Source: CF-39 sp035651155 (lineage in GTDB: Bacteria; Chloroflexota; Limnocylindria; P2-11E). From it: a DNA stretch of 64,000 nt. Below, piece after piece: positions 43,852 to 53,096 of the stretch (position 1 is its first letter; every line of letters starts with the position of its first letter). The stretch lies in the NCBI GenBank assembly GCA_035651155.1, contig DASRGG010000025.1, positions 1-64,000 on the forward strand, read 5' to 3'. The notes beneath the pieces were generated by a model. That model searched no databases, was not told the DNA's origin, and was given only the letters and a program-made list of their open reading frames with translations. The position numbers and the translations under genes were made by a program.

Positions 43852-46800
43852 CTACACGCCGAGGCGCGCGAGCAGCGCGCGCGCCGGGCGCAGGCCGAGG
43901 GCGACGCCCACGCCGAGCCCCAGGCACCCGAGCTCGTACAGCCAGGCGACGCCCACGGTGAGCGACGTGGCGGCGCTCGCGGAGATCGGCGTCGGGCACG
44001 AGTCCGTCGGGTAGAACGCCGGGTCGTACTGCCACGTGGGCAGCACGAAGTAGACGCCCGCGAAGTCGCCCGGGATCGGGACGCCCGACACGTACGGGTA
44101 GAAGAAGACGAAGGCGGCCGCGGCGATCGCGAGATACACGGCGACGGCGGACCGCCGCCGCTCCCAGGCGAGGGCCAGCACGATCGCGAGGCACAGCAGG
44201 TAGAAGGGCAGCACGGTGAAGAAGTGGTAGAAGAACAGCACGCGTGAGATCGGGATCCACGCGACGAACTGCGCCAGCATCGCGAGGGTGACAAGGCCGA
44301 GTGTGGCGGAGCGCGCGCGCACGGCGTAGCCGCCGACGATCGCGGCGGCGGGAAGGGCGATCCAGAAGACGACCGGATTGCCCGCGTCGTAGATGTAGCC
44401 GTTCCAGCCGCCGCCGCTCTGGCCGAAATACCAGTACACCGGTTTGAGGTCGAGCGGCCAGCTCCACCACGGCGAGCCCGCGCAGTGCGGCGCGGTCAGC
44501 GACGAGTGATACCAGTACATCTGCTGCGTCAGCTCCCAGAGGTTCCAGCCATACGGCGCGGTCGGCCCGCCGAACCAGCGCTGGTACGCCGCGAGGTAGA
44601 TGACCGCCGGGATGACCGCGAAGGATCCGAAGAGGAGCGCCGCGTTCCGTCCCTTCCCGGCGAAGAGGTCGAGCGGTCCACCCTTTCCCACCCGGCCGTC
44701 GAGGTACATCTTCCCGGTAACGACGAGCGTCGCGACGAAGATCCCGGCGAGCGTGTACACGGCCGCCCACTTCGACGCGGCACCGAGTCCGATGAGGACG
44801 CCGGCGATGACGATGTCGATCCAGGCGCGGCGTCGCGGTCGATACGCCGCCGCGATGAAGTACCAGGTGGCGACGATGAACGTGGTCACGTAGACGTCGT
44901 TCATGCCGATCCGCGCCTGCGCGAACATCGAGCCGTCGAGCACGACGAGCGCGCCGACGAGGTATGCCACGAGCGGCGAGACGAAGAGCCGTCGCGCGAG
45001 CAGCACGAGGAAGAACGCGAGGACCGCGGCGAAGAGCACGCCCGGCAGGCGCCACGCGAGCGCGTGCCGGCCCGTCTCGATCCGCTCGACGCCGTCCGGG
45101 CCCGCGACAACGAGCTTGTCGTCCTCCCCGTCGACGCCGAGGAAGCGGGCCGACCGATCCACCGGGATGGCCGCGTAGGGCGACGCGCCGTGCGTCTCGA
45201 CCACGACCACCTTCCCCGGCGCGAGCGCGTAGAGGAACTGCGTCCGAGGCACGACCGCGAGCGACGTCGCCGGCCCGTCGAACGCGCCGGTACGGTCGTT
45301 CGCGAGCGGCACGCTGTCGGTCGAGTGCGCCTCGAGGTCGATGACGTCGAGCGCCGGCGTGTCGGCGCGCGCGACGAACACGCGATTCGGACCCTGCGCG
45401 TACGCGATCGCGGCGCCCGGCCCGCGCGCGTTCAGAGTCTGCCGATCCTGCCCCGTGGCCGGATCGATCGCGTGGACGACGCCGCCCGGCTCGAGCGCGT
45501 AGATCTCGCTGCCATCCGGCTTCGCGGTCAGCGCGATCACGGGACGCGCGATCACCTGGGGCGTCGCGTCGAGGGACTGGTACAGGGCGAGCCCCATGTC
45601 GCCGCCGATGACGATGCGGCCCCCGTCCGTCACGAGCGCGTTCGCGAAGCCGATCGCCGCCCGCACAACCGTCGCGACCGTCCGCCCGTCCGTCGTGTAG
45701 CGGGTGATACGGGAGTCGGTCACGAGGACCACGTCGCCGCCCGCGAAGCCGACGGCGTTCGGCTTCCCCGCGTCGAGCTGCGTCTTCACGCGAGCGAGCT
45801 CCCGCCCGTCGCGGTCCCGGATGACGAGCTCCCCGGGCTCGGCGAAGGCACGCGTGCCGTCGTTCCCCACGGCGAACCGGACCCCCAGGGACTCCGCCGC
45901 CTCGGTGCCGACGACGCGGTCGTCGCCGAACGCGAGGATGCCGAGCGCCATGATCTCCTTCGCGAGGTGCGGATGCGTCCATTCGTACGGCTCGCGCTGC
46001 GCGAGGAGCTCGAACGCGGTCCGCGCGTGATAGACCTCGTCGAAGTACATGTCCCGCGGCTGGTCGAGCCGGTAGCCGCGCGTCGCGAGCACCACGAGCG
46101 CGACGAGGAACGCGACCAGGATGTCGCGGCGGCTCGGCGGGCCGCCGAGCGCGAGGATCCGCGGGAGCCGCGGCTCGGGCGCGCGCTCCGGCGCCGCGGC
46201 GGCGGGCGCGCCGCTCCCCACGGGAGCGAGCTTGAGGTCGGGCTCGAGCGTCGCATCGGCGCGAGCGAGGCGCCACGCGATGTACGCGGCGACGCCGAGC
46301 ATCAGGAGCGCGAGCGCGATCTGGCCGTTGCGCGTGAAGAGCGTGTACTCGAGGAGCGCCGGCGAGCGCAGATCGTTCTGCGGGTAGCGCGTGAAGGCGA
46401 AGAAGAGGCTCGCCGCGAACGCGATCGCGAGCACGACGTAGGGCACCAGGAGCCGCGCGCGGAGCGCCGCGAGCGGCAGCAGGAGCGCGAACGCGGGGAA
46501 CAGGTAGCGCTCGTGTGCGCGCGTCGGCAGGAAGTAGAACGCGAACGCGGCGAGCGCCCCGGCGGCGAGGAGCGTCGCCGTATCGCGCCGCCGCCACAGC
46601 GGCGCGCACGAGGCGATGAGCCCGACGACCAGGAGGGCGCCGCCGACGGCGACGTAGCCGTCGTCTGGCTTCCAGAAATCGCCGACGATCGACCAGATGT
46701 TGAACGCATAGAGGCTCGTGTACGGGTACGTCGCGGACGCGGAGCGGACGAGCTCGACGAGCTCGGCCGGGCCGATGCGGAACGGAACGCCGAGCGCAAG

Positions 46801-47448
46801 GACCGTGACGAGCGCCGCGACGCCCGCGCGCACCGGCGGCCGCCAGTCCGCGTCGCGGATCCACTCGACGAGCGCGGCCGTGGCGATGACGACGAGCGCG
46901 ATCCCGAACTGCGGCTTGATCATGAGCGCGATGCCGGCGACGACGCCGGCGAGCGCCCAGCGCCGCCGGCCGGCGAGCACGAGCGAGCCCATGAGCGGCA
47001 CGGCGCCCACCGCGTCGACCTGTCCCCAGTAGGGCCCCGCGAAGATCGGACCGGGCGCGAGCATCCAGAGTCCGGCCGCGAGCATCGCGCCGGCGCGTCC
47101 GGCCGTGCGCCACGCGATCGACGCGCCGAGGATGGCGATCGCGATGTCGGCCGGGATGGACATCGCCTTGACGGCGAGCCGCAGCAGCTCCCCGTCGAAG
47201 AGCGCGCCCAGGAGCCACAGGACGTACAGGTATCCCGGCGGGTAGTCGCTGAAGTATCCCGGCTCGTAGAACCGCCACGGCCCGAGCTCCGCGAGGCGCT
47301 CGGCCCAGGCCTGGAACGTCGCGACGTCGCTCGGGAATCCCGGCGACCGCAGCACGAGCAGGCGCGGCACGACGCCGAGCGCGATGATGCCCGCGATCGC
47401 GAGGCGCGCGCGCCGGTCCGCGCGCGTCGCGTCGGGCGCTTCCGTCAC
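43852..47448 (-). CDS. Fused GT-C glycosyltransferase / GT39 protein mannosyltransferase with inserted beta-propeller
   Basis: 1198 residues from GTG 47448, overlapping the stop of the gene above (GTGA). Residues about 1-430 form a multi-span GT-C unit (SDVATFQAWAERL; GYFSDYPPGYLYVLWLLGAL; WGQVDAVGAVPL; FLPTRAHERYLFPAF). A GT39 half follows: TRGYRLDQPRDMYFDEVYHARTAFE (catalytic DE near 470) and HPHLAKEIMALGILAFGDD. Between there and AWRLPGVLFAAVL (~797) lies an insert of about 280 residues with roughly seven beta repeats (VIALTAKPDGSEIYALE; AIAYAQGPNRVFVAR). Remaining GT39 spans run to the end (LDGSMFAQARIGMNDVYVTTF; YHFFTVLPFYL). It would use a polyprenyl-phosphate sugar at the outer membrane face. 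Confidence 0.85.
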   Translation of the reverse strand: MTEAPDATRADRRARLAIAGIIALGVVPRLLVLRSPGFPSDVATFQAWAERLAELGPWRFYEPGYFSDYPPGYLYVLWLLGALFDGELLRLAVKAMSIPADIAIAILGASIAWRTAGRAGAMLAAGLWMLAPGPIFAGPYWGQVDAVGAVPLMGSLVLAGRRRWALAGVVAGIALMIKPQFGIALVVIATAALVEWIRDADWRPPVRAGVAALVTVLALGVPFRIGPAELVELVRSASATYPYTSLYAFNIWSIVGDFWKPDDGYVAVGGALLVVGLIASCAPLWRRRDTATLLAAGALAAFAFYFLPTRAHERYLFPAFALLLPLAALRARLLVPYVVLAIAFAASLFFAFTRYPQNDLRSPALLEYTLFTRNGQIALALLMLGVAAYIAWRLARADATLEPDLKLAPVGSGAPAAAAPERAPEPRLPRILALGGPPSRRDILVAFLVALVVLATRGYRLDQPRDMYFDEVYHARTAFELLAQREPYEWTHPHLAKEIMALGILAFGDDRVVGTEAAESLGVRFAVGNDGTRAFAEPGELVIRDRDGRELARVKTQLDAGKPNAVGFAGGDVVLVTDSRITRYTTDGRTVATVVRAAIGFANALVTDGGRIVIGGDMGLALYQSLDATPQVIARPVIALTAKPDGSEIYALEPGGVVHAIDPATGQDRQTLNARGPGAAIAYAQGPNRVFVARADTPALDVIDLEAHSTDSVPLANDRTGAFDGPATSLAVVPRTQFLYALAPGKVVVVETHGASPYAAIPVDRSARFLGVDGEDDKLVVAGPDGVERIETGRHALAWRLPGVLFAAVLAFFLVLLARRLFVSPLVAYLVGALVVLDGSMFAQARIGMNDVYVTTFIVATWYFIAAAYRPRRRAWIDIVIAGVLIGLGAASKWAAVYTLAGIFVATLVVTGKMYLDGRVGKGGPLDLFAGKGRNAALLFGSFAVIPAVIYLAAYQRWFGGPTAPYGWNLWELTQQMYWYHSSLTAPHCAGSPWWSWPLDLKPVYWYFGQSGGGWNGYIYDAGNPVVFWIALPAAAIVGGYAVRARSATLGLVTLAMLAQFVAWIPISRVLFFYHFFTVLPFYLLCLAIVLALAWERRRSAVAVYLAIAAAAFVFFYPYVSGVPIPGDFAGVYFVLPTWQYDPAFYPTDSCPTPISASAATSLTVGVAWLYELGCLGLGVGVALGLRPARALLARLGV

Positions 47449-48629
47449 TGCCAGTACCCGAAGCGCGTGATCGCGATCGTCGCGTACAGGTTGATCGCGA
47501 CGGAGAGGACGGCCACGCCGATGAAGAGCCACGACGGTCGCGCGCGCCAGCCCTCCGCGGTGCGCGCGTCGCCCGCGAGCGCGAGCGCGATGAGGAATGG
47601 CTGCGCGTCGAGGCTGAAGCGATAGCCGAACTGCGCGAAGCCGACGGTCGCGTGGAGCATGTCCGGGAGGAGCGCGAGGAGCGCCGCGACGGCGACGATC
47701 GCGATCCGCGGATCGCGACGCACGTGGCGAAGGCCCGCGAACGCCCAGAGGAAAGCGGGTGTGGTGAGGAACAGCGACATCCCCTTGATGTCCGGCCGGA
47801 GGAAGAACGGCGTCCCCTCCACGAACTGCGGCGGCTCGATGAAGATCGCGTACAGGTGGCGCGGGATGTAGAAGGGCGAGAAGACGCCGTGCGAGAAGAA
47901 CACGTCTCCCTCCGCGAGGCGCGCGTACCCCGCGTCGAAGGGCGTCCCCCAGCGGAGCAGGTTGTATCCGACATAGGCCGCGGCGAAGGGGAAGCCGCCG
48001 AGCACGACGCCGCCGAGCGCGCGGGGGAACGTCGTGCCGGTCCGTCGCGCGAGGAGCAGCGCGAGCGCGGGCGTCGCGGCGGCGACCGGCAGACGCGACA
48101 GCGTCGCGAGCCCGATCGCGGCCCCGAGCAGCCAGGGGGCGTCGCCGCGCGCCGCGAAGAGCAGCGCGGCGCAGAGGAAGGGCATCGCGATCGCGTGCGC
48201 GTCGAACCACGCGCGTCCGTCGACGGTCGAGAAGAAGAGCGTCGTCCCGACGGCCGACAGCACCGCCCCCGCGATCGCGACCGCGCGCGCGATGCCGAGG
48301 GCGCGGAGCGCGAGATAGAGGATGCCCGCCGACACCCCGCCCGCGAGGCGGGAGACGAGCACCTGCGCCAGCGCGCTCGGCAGGAAGGCCGCGAGCGGGA
48401 CGGTGAGGATCGCGGGCAGCGGTGGGTACGCGACGCAGTACCGGCCGTCGCCGCAGCTGAGTAGCTCGTTCAGCCACGGCGGCGCCCCGGAGAGCCACCA
48501 TTGCCCCGCGAGGAACGCCTGCGCGAGACGTCCGTAGTAGTCGTAGTCGGTGAGCAGGCCGAAGCCGGCCGCGAGGTACGCGACGCACGCCGCCGCGCCG
48601 ATCGAGACGGCCGTGGCGCGGTCGCTCAC
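47445..48629 (-). CDS. GT-C-fold membrane glycosyltransferase
   Basis: 394 residues, about ten hydrophobic spans, from GTG 48629. The N-terminus has LLTDYDYYGRLAQAFLAGQWW and PPWLNELLSCGDGRYCVAYPPLPAIL, a GT-C first external loop with an acidic D-Y-D pattern; later RPDIKGMSLFLTTPAFLWAFAG and FAQFGYRFSLDAQPFLIALA resemble the DUF2029/PIG-M group. It probably transfers a sugar from a polyprenyl-phosphate donor. It is coupled to the fused GT39 gene. Confidence 0.78.
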   Translation of the reverse strand: MSDRATAVSIGAAACVAYLAAGFGLLTDYDYYGRLAQAFLAGQWWLSGAPPWLNELLSCGDGRYCVAYPPLPAILTVPLAAFLPSALAQVLVSRLAGGVSAGILYLALRALGIARAVAIAGAVLSAVGTTLFFSTVDGRAWFDAHAIAMPFLCAALLFAARGDAPWLLGAAIGLATLSRLPVAAATPALALLLARRTGTTFPRALGGVVLGGFPFAAAYVGYNLLRWGTPFDAGYARLAEGDVFFSHGVFSPFYIPRHLYAIFIEPPQFVEGTPFFLRPDIKGMSLFLTTPAFLWAFAGLRHVRRDPRIAIVAVAALLALLPDMLHATVGFAQFGYRFSLDAQPFLIALALAGDARTAEGWRARPSWLFIGVAVLSVAINLYATIAITRFGYWQ

Positions 48630-48633
48630 GCGA

Positions 48634-49407
48634 TCAGGACTTCCGCGCGCGAAACGATCCGAAGCGGAGACGCATGACCCCGCGGAGATCGTCCATCGCG
48701 GTGCGCACGATGTCGACGCGCGAGTCGGGGTCGTCCGTCCAATCCACGGGGACCTCGTGCACGCGCAGGCCCGCGCGCTGCGCGAGGACGAGGAGCTCCG
48801 TGTCGAAGAACCAGGTCTGGTCCTCGATCTGGGGCACGAGAGAGCGCGCGACGTCCGCGCGCACCGCCTTGAAGCCGCATTGCGCGTCGGTGAATCCGGC
48901 GCCGAGCAGGAGGCGCAGCACGAGCATGTAGGCGCGGGAGATGAATTCTCGCTTCGGTCCGCGTTTCGTCCGGGCACCGCGCGCCAGCCGGCTGCCGATC
49001 GCGATGTCGCTGTGGCCGGAGAGGACCGGCGCGACCAGGGGCAGGAGCGCCTTGAGGTCCGTCGAGAGATCCACGTCCATGTACGTCACGACGGCGGCGT
49101 CGCTCTCGAGCCACGCGGCGCGCAGCGCGCGACCGCGTCCCTTGGCGTCGAGGTGGAGGACGCGGACGCCGGGGAGCTCGGTCGCGAGGCGCTCCGCGAT
49201 CGCGAGCGTCCCGTCGCGACTGGCGTTGTCGGCGATCGTGATGACCGCGGGGAACGGGAATTCCCGCGAGAGGAAGCTGTGCAGCCGGCGGATGTTCGGG
49301 CCGAGGTCGCGCTCCTCGTTGTAGACGGGAACGACCACGTCGACGAGCGGTCCCGGCGCGTCCGCTCGGGCAGAAGGGATCACCGGCATGCCCACATGCT
49401 GCTTCAT
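48634..49407 (-). CDS. GT2 polyprenyl-phosphate glycosyltransferase (ALG5/dolichyl-phosphate glucosyltransferase-like)
   Basis: 257 residues from ATG 49407 with GAGGG upstream; a GTG at 49425 is possible. DVVVPVYNEERDLGPNIRRLHSFL, ADNASRDGTLAIAERL, TYMDVDLSTDLKALLPLV (DVD metal site), IGSRLARGARTKRGPKREFISRAYMLVLRLLLGAGFTDAQCGFKAVRA. This family makes polyprenyl-phosphate glucose or mannose, the donor that the two adjacent GT-C enzymes need. Confidence 0.86.
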   Translation of the reverse strand: MKQHVGMPVIPSARADAPGPLVDVVVPVYNEERDLGPNIRRLHSFLSREFPFPAVITIADNASRDGTLAIAERLATELPGVRVLHLDAKGRGRALRAAWLESDAAVVTYMDVDLSTDLKALLPLVAPVLSGHSDIAIGSRLARGARTKRGPKREFISRAYMLVLRLLLGAGFTDAQCGFKAVRADVARSLVPQIEDQTWFFDTELLVLAQRAGLRVHEVPVDWTDDPDSRVDIVRTAMDDLRGVMRLRFGSFRARKS

Positions 49408-49458
49408 CGACCGGCCCTCATGCACGCAAACGGGGGCCGGACCCGTTCCGTTCGGCTT

Positions 49459-49959
49459 CTAGCTCGAGGACGGCCCCTGGGGCTCGTCCGGGAGCGACTC
49501 GATGAACTCCCGGAACACCGCGAGGTTCTGGTCCTCCTCGCTCTCCGCGAGGATCGCCGACCGGTCGAGCACGGTATCCGCGACGAGGATCCGCGCATCG
49601 CACCGCACGGCGAGCGCGATCGCGTCCGACGGACGGCAGTCGATCTCGACCTCGCGCTCGCCCGTCTGCAGGAAGAGGCTGCCGTGGAAGATGCCGCCGC
49701 CGCTGTCGTCGGATACGAGCTCCTTCACCACGATGCGCGTGATCTCGGCGCCGAGCTTCGCGAGCACGTCCATGAAGAGGTCGTGTGTCAGGGGCCGCTC
49801 GCTGGCGATGCCGGCGATGCGCGTCGCGATGCTGTGGGCTTGGTCGGGTCCGATCCAGATCGGAAGGAGGCGGTTGCCGTCCTTCGCCTGCAACAGCACG
49901 ACGTGCTGGCCGGTGAGCACGTGCACGCGGACGGACTCGACCGTGCATGGCACGAGCAT
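49459..49959 (-). CDS. Bifunctional nuclease family protein (BFN/DUF151)
   Basis: 166 residues. The BFN fold is visible: VLLQAKDGNRLLPIWIGPDQAHSIATRIAG, LTHDLFMDVLAKLGAEITRIVVKEL, FHGSLFLQTGEREVEIDCRPSDAIALAVRCDARILVAD. Family members degrade DNA and RNA in plants or act as regulators; in bacteria the role is unclear. It lies ten bases from rhomboid on the same strand. Confidence 0.9.
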   Translation of the reverse strand: MLVPCTVESVRVHVLTGQHVVLLQAKDGNRLLPIWIGPDQAHSIATRIAGIASERPLTHDLFMDVLAKLGAEITRIVVKELVSDDSGGGIFHGSLFLQTGEREVEIDCRPSDAIALAVRCDARILVADTVLDRSAILAESEEDQNLAVFREFIESLPDEPQGPSSS

Positions 49960-49968
49960 CTTCTAAGG

Positions 49969-50670
49969 CTACCCCCAGCCGACGCGCGCGCGGCGCGACG
50001 CGCGCTGACGGAACAGCGGCAGGAGGAGGATGCCTCCCAGGAAGCCGAACACGTGAGCGAAGTACGCGACCTGCAGCGTGGCGGGATGCAGGCTCATGCG
50101 CAGCTCGGCGACCCCTTCGATGACCTGGAGCACGATGAACATCCCGATCACGATCAACGCGGGGAGCTCGAAGATGCTGATGAAGATCCCGAGGAAGACG
50201 AGCGTCGATATGCGCGCGGTCGGGAACATCACGAGGTACGCGCCGAGCACGCCGGCGATCGCTCCCGACGCTCCGACCATGGGTGCGGGAGCGAGGAGGC
50301 CTTGCCCGATCGCCGCGATGACGCCGCAGAGGATGTAGAAGACGAGGAACGCCCCGCTTCCCATGGCGTCCTCGACGTTGTCGCCGAAGATCCAGAGATA
50401 CAGCATGTTGCCGAGCACGTGCAGCCAGCCGCCGTGCAGGAACATGTGCGCGACGAGCGGCACGAACGTGTCCAGGGTCCATCGCCCGCTCGCGAGCGCG
50501 GCCGTGAACGTATCCCAATCGAACGAATAGCGGTCGTAGAAGGCGTTCACCGCGGCCTGGTTCCGCGAGAGGGACACGACGTACAGCCAGAGCAGGATGT
50601 TCGCGAAGAGGAGCAGCCGCGTGACGACGGGGATGCCCCTCGTCGGGTTGGCGTCGTGGAGTGGGATCAC
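49969..50670 (-). CDS. Rhomboid family intramembrane serine protease
   Basis: 233 residues with six transmembrane segments. The serine dyad is visible: catalytic serine in MVGASGAIAGVLGAY and histidine in VAYFAHVFGFLGGILL, with the HGGWLHVLGNMLYLWIFGDNVED motif. It cleaves membrane proteins within the bilayer. Substrates unknown. Confidence 0.92.
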   Translation of the reverse strand: MIPLHDANPTRGIPVVTRLLLFANILLWLYVVSLSRNQAAVNAFYDRYSFDWDTFTAALASGRWTLDTFVPLVAHMFLHGGWLHVLGNMLYLWIFGDNVEDAMGSGAFLVFYILCGVIAAIGQGLLAPAPMVGASGAIAGVLGAYLVMFPTARISTLVFLGIFISIFELPALIVIGMFIVLQVIEGVAELRMSLHPATLQVAYFAHVFGFLGGILLLPLFRQRASRRARVGWG

Positions 50671-50694
50671 CGGGCGTCGCGTCTCATCGTCGAA

Positions 50695-52770
50695 CTAACG
50701 GTCCAGGCTCGTCGCTACGATCTTCGATCCGTGCAGGGTGTAGGCCACTCGCAACGCTTCCGACACGTAGAAGGCCGACGCCTCGGGCAGCGAAGATGGT
50801 AACGCGGCGCGCGAGAGCTCTCGGCCGTCGCGCCCCAGCTGGACGACGGTCCGGCCTGCCGCGTCCAGCACGTAGATGTTCGCCTGCCCGCTCACCGCCT
50901 GGATGGCCGTCGGATGCGGGGCGCCTCCCTGCCACCGCGGCGTGAAGTCCTGGCGCGACGCCGTCGTCGCCAGCGGATTCCTCCGGAACCGCAGGATCTC
51001 CGACGTGCTCGTCACGATCCACACGTCGCCGTCGACGGCGAGTGATCGCGCGGTGTTCGCCGCGACCGCCGTCGCGAGGTAGCCCGTCGCGGCGCCGAAC
51101 GTGACGCCGTCGGTCGACTCGTGCTTCCAGACCTGGCCGGACGCGGCATCGAGCACGTAGAGGTTCCCGGTGAAGACCGCGATCGCCGTCGCGTCCTTCC
51201 ACGCGCTGTGGTCCGGCGTCACGTCGCGCACCTGGTCTCCCTCGGCGCGCCAGACCTTCCGCGCGTCGTCGAGGGCGTAGAGCACGTCGCCCTGCCACGA
51301 CACGAGGGTCGGCGCCCCGACGCCCCGCGCGCCCCGCTGCATGACGACGCCGTTCTGCAGCGGATCGCCGAAGATGCGCCAGAGCCGCCCCGATCCGGGA
51401 TCCGCGACGTAGAGGCCGTTCGTGTTCCCGACGATCTGCGACGGCTTCGCAGCCGGCGCGACGCGCGCGAGGTCGATGACGACCCCGTCGAGCCGGTCTG
51501 TGAGCGCGTCGGCGTCCGCGGCGAGCGCGCCTAGGTGCTCGCGGTCCGCGAACGCGGATCGGAGTGCCTCCTCGATCTTCGCGCGCGCCTGACCGATCTT
51601 CGTCCGCGCGCCGGCGGGGTCCGGAGGCTTCCGATCGGCGAGACGATGGGCCGACGCGAGACTGTCCTCGGCCGAGAGGAGCGCCAGCTGGTAGTCGCGC
51701 TGCGCGCGCGTCGACTCGTAGTCGCGGTACGCGAGCACGCCCACGCCCGTCGCCGCGAGCAGCAGCAGGATCGCGAGCGTCGTGATCGCGCGCCGCTGGC
51801 GGCGAGACCGCTGGCGCGCGGTGTCCGGGTGCTTCGGCAGTGCCGTTCCGCGCTTGGGCATGAGCTCCAGGCCGACGGCCACGCCCTTGGTCGCGGCGTT
51901 CGCCACCGGCGTGGTCGCGGCGCGCACGATGCCGGCGATCCGCGGGCGGTGGCGCCAGACGGCGTCGAGGCGCGAGCGGATGGTCTCGGCGATGACGACC
52001 TCTTCCGGCTCCTTCAGCGGAGGGGGCTCCGGCGCGAGCCGCATCGCCGCGCCGGGAGACTGCGTGATCTCGACGAAGACGATCGCGTCGCTCCCAGTCA
52101 CGCCGTCGGCCACCGCGCGGTTGTGGATGTGTTCGGCCGCGGCGCGCGGATGGAGCGTCACCGCCGCGCTGCGGAGCGCCTCGGCGCCGAGGCCGTCGAC
52201 GATCGCGCCGCTCGCGACGATGAGCGTGTCGCCCGGCTCGATCGGCTGCCGCCACACCTTCGGCAGCACGTCCGGCTCCGCGCCGAGCGACGATGCGTCC
52301 CGCGTGGTCGTGCGGTGCACGAAATCGGCGAGCTCGCCCGGCTCGTCGCCGGGAAGGAAGAGCCGCGCGCGACGGACGAGGAAGACGTGCGTGCCGCCGA
52401 TGTGGCCGCCGTAGATCTCGTTGTTCACGACCACCGCGCAGGCCACGTGGAGCGTCACGGGGCTGCGCTGCTCGCGCAGCCGCTGCGCGGCGCGCCGGTT
52501 CGCCTGGCGTAGCGCTCGGCGGAGCGAGACCTCGATCCCCGCCGAGAGGTCGTGGAAGTACTCCTGCTTCGCGAGATCGGCGACCTCACGCGCGATCCCC
52601 ACGCCCGTCGGCGCGGATCCCGTACCCGCGACCTCGCAGAGGAGGTACAGCCGACCCTTCGTCCGCAGCATCGCACCGACCTCGGGCTCGTGGGTGACGA
52701 TGGCGTCGGAGGTGCCTGGTCGGACGTCGGCGGTGCTGCCGACCTTCGTGACGAACGATGCCGCAGCCAT
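50695..52770 (-). CDS. PP2C-like pseudophosphatase with transmembrane helix and beta-propeller
   Basis: 691 residues. Residues about 1-240 follow the PP2C fold (GRLYLLCEVAGTG..GVGIAREVADLAKQEYF, HVACAVVVNNEIYGGHIGGTHVFLVR, GDTLIVASGAIVDGLGAEAL, GVTGSDAIVFVEI), but the metal-binding aspartates are replaced: DG by EV, GDSR by GGTH, SDGL by SGAI, and DN by DA. A transmembrane helix (AITTLAILLLLAATGVGVLAY) and coiled-coil-like linker lead to a C-terminal propeller (NGLYVADPGSGRLWRIF, GNLYVLDAASGQVWKHE, ANIYVLDAAGRTVVQL). It could scaffold or sense rather than dephosphorylate. It sits 20 bases after dciA. Confidence 0.78.
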   Translation of the reverse strand: MAAASFVTKVGSTADVRPGTSDAIVTHEPEVGAMLRTKGRLYLLCEVAGTGSAPTGVGIAREVADLAKQEYFHDLSAGIEVSLRRALRQANRRAAQRLREQRSPVTLHVACAVVVNNEIYGGHIGGTHVFLVRRARLFLPGDEPGELADFVHRTTTRDASSLGAEPDVLPKVWRQPIEPGDTLIVASGAIVDGLGAEALRSAAVTLHPRAAAEHIHNRAVADGVTGSDAIVFVEITQSPGAAMRLAPEPPPLKEPEEVVIAETIRSRLDAVWRHRPRIAGIVRAATTPVANAATKGVAVGLELMPKRGTALPKHPDTARQRSRRQRRAITTLAILLLLAATGVGVLAYRDYESTRAQRDYQLALLSAEDSLASAHRLADRKPPDPAGARTKIGQARAKIEEALRSAFADREHLGALAADADALTDRLDGVVIDLARVAPAAKPSQIVGNTNGLYVADPGSGRLWRIFGDPLQNGVVMQRGARGVGAPTLVSWQGDVLYALDDARKVWRAEGDQVRDVTPDHSAWKDATAIAVFTGNLYVLDAASGQVWKHESTDGVTFGAATGYLATAVAANTARSLAVDGDVWIVTSTSEILRFRRNPLATTASRQDFTPRWQGGAPHPTAIQAVSGQANIYVLDAAGRTVVQLGRDGRELSRAALPSSLPEASAFYVSEALRVAYTLHGSKIVATSLDR

Positions 52771-52790
52771 CGCCGCGAGTCTCCCAGATA

Positions 52791-53096
52791 TCAGCGGGGT
52801 GGGGTGGCCGCGGGCACCGGACGGACCCGCGTGATGCCGCTGTCGGGGGCGCGCGAGCGCACGGCGGCCAAGATCTCGCGCTCGCGGAGACGGATCTCGC
52901 CCGCCCACTGCGCGCTCGGGACGGTCACCACCAGCGTATCGCCGTCGGCGCGGACTGCCTTGGTGTCCCGCGCGTCGCTCCCGAGCACGCTCACGATGGC
53001 GTCGCCCCAGGCGCGCACGGCCTCCGCCCGCGCCACGTCGCGGTCCACTCCCAGCGCCCGCAGCGCCCGTTCGACCGCTCGGCCGATGGGCCTCAC
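52791..53096 (-). CDS. DciA family protein (DUF721)
   Basis: 101 residues from GTG 53096, overlapping the recF stop (GTGA). DUF721 features: AVERALRALGVDRDVARAEAVRAWGDAIVSVLG and VRADGDTLVVTVPSAQWAGEIRLREREILAAV. DciA loads the replicative helicase in bacteria lacking DnaC/DnaI; its place next to recF and dnaN is the usual one. Confidence 0.86.
   Translation of the reverse strand: MRPIGRAVERALRALGVDRDVARAEAVRAWGDAIVSVLGSDARDTKAVRADGDTLVVTVPSAQWAGEIRLREREILAAVRSRAPDSGITRVRPVPAATPPR

Noticed and set aside
44485..47625. Very long open frame (about 1046 codons) on the plus strand, antisense to the GT-C/GT39 genes.
   Set aside because: Arginine-, glutamate- and histidine-rich shadow of high-GC coding DNA; the minus-strand frame has proper transmembrane and catalytic motifs.
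42605..47974. A 1789-codon minus-strand frame spanning several genes.
   Set aside because: Serine/arginine-rich shadow; it crosses the kinase, phosphatase and glycosyltransferase genes, which have recognisable products in other frames.
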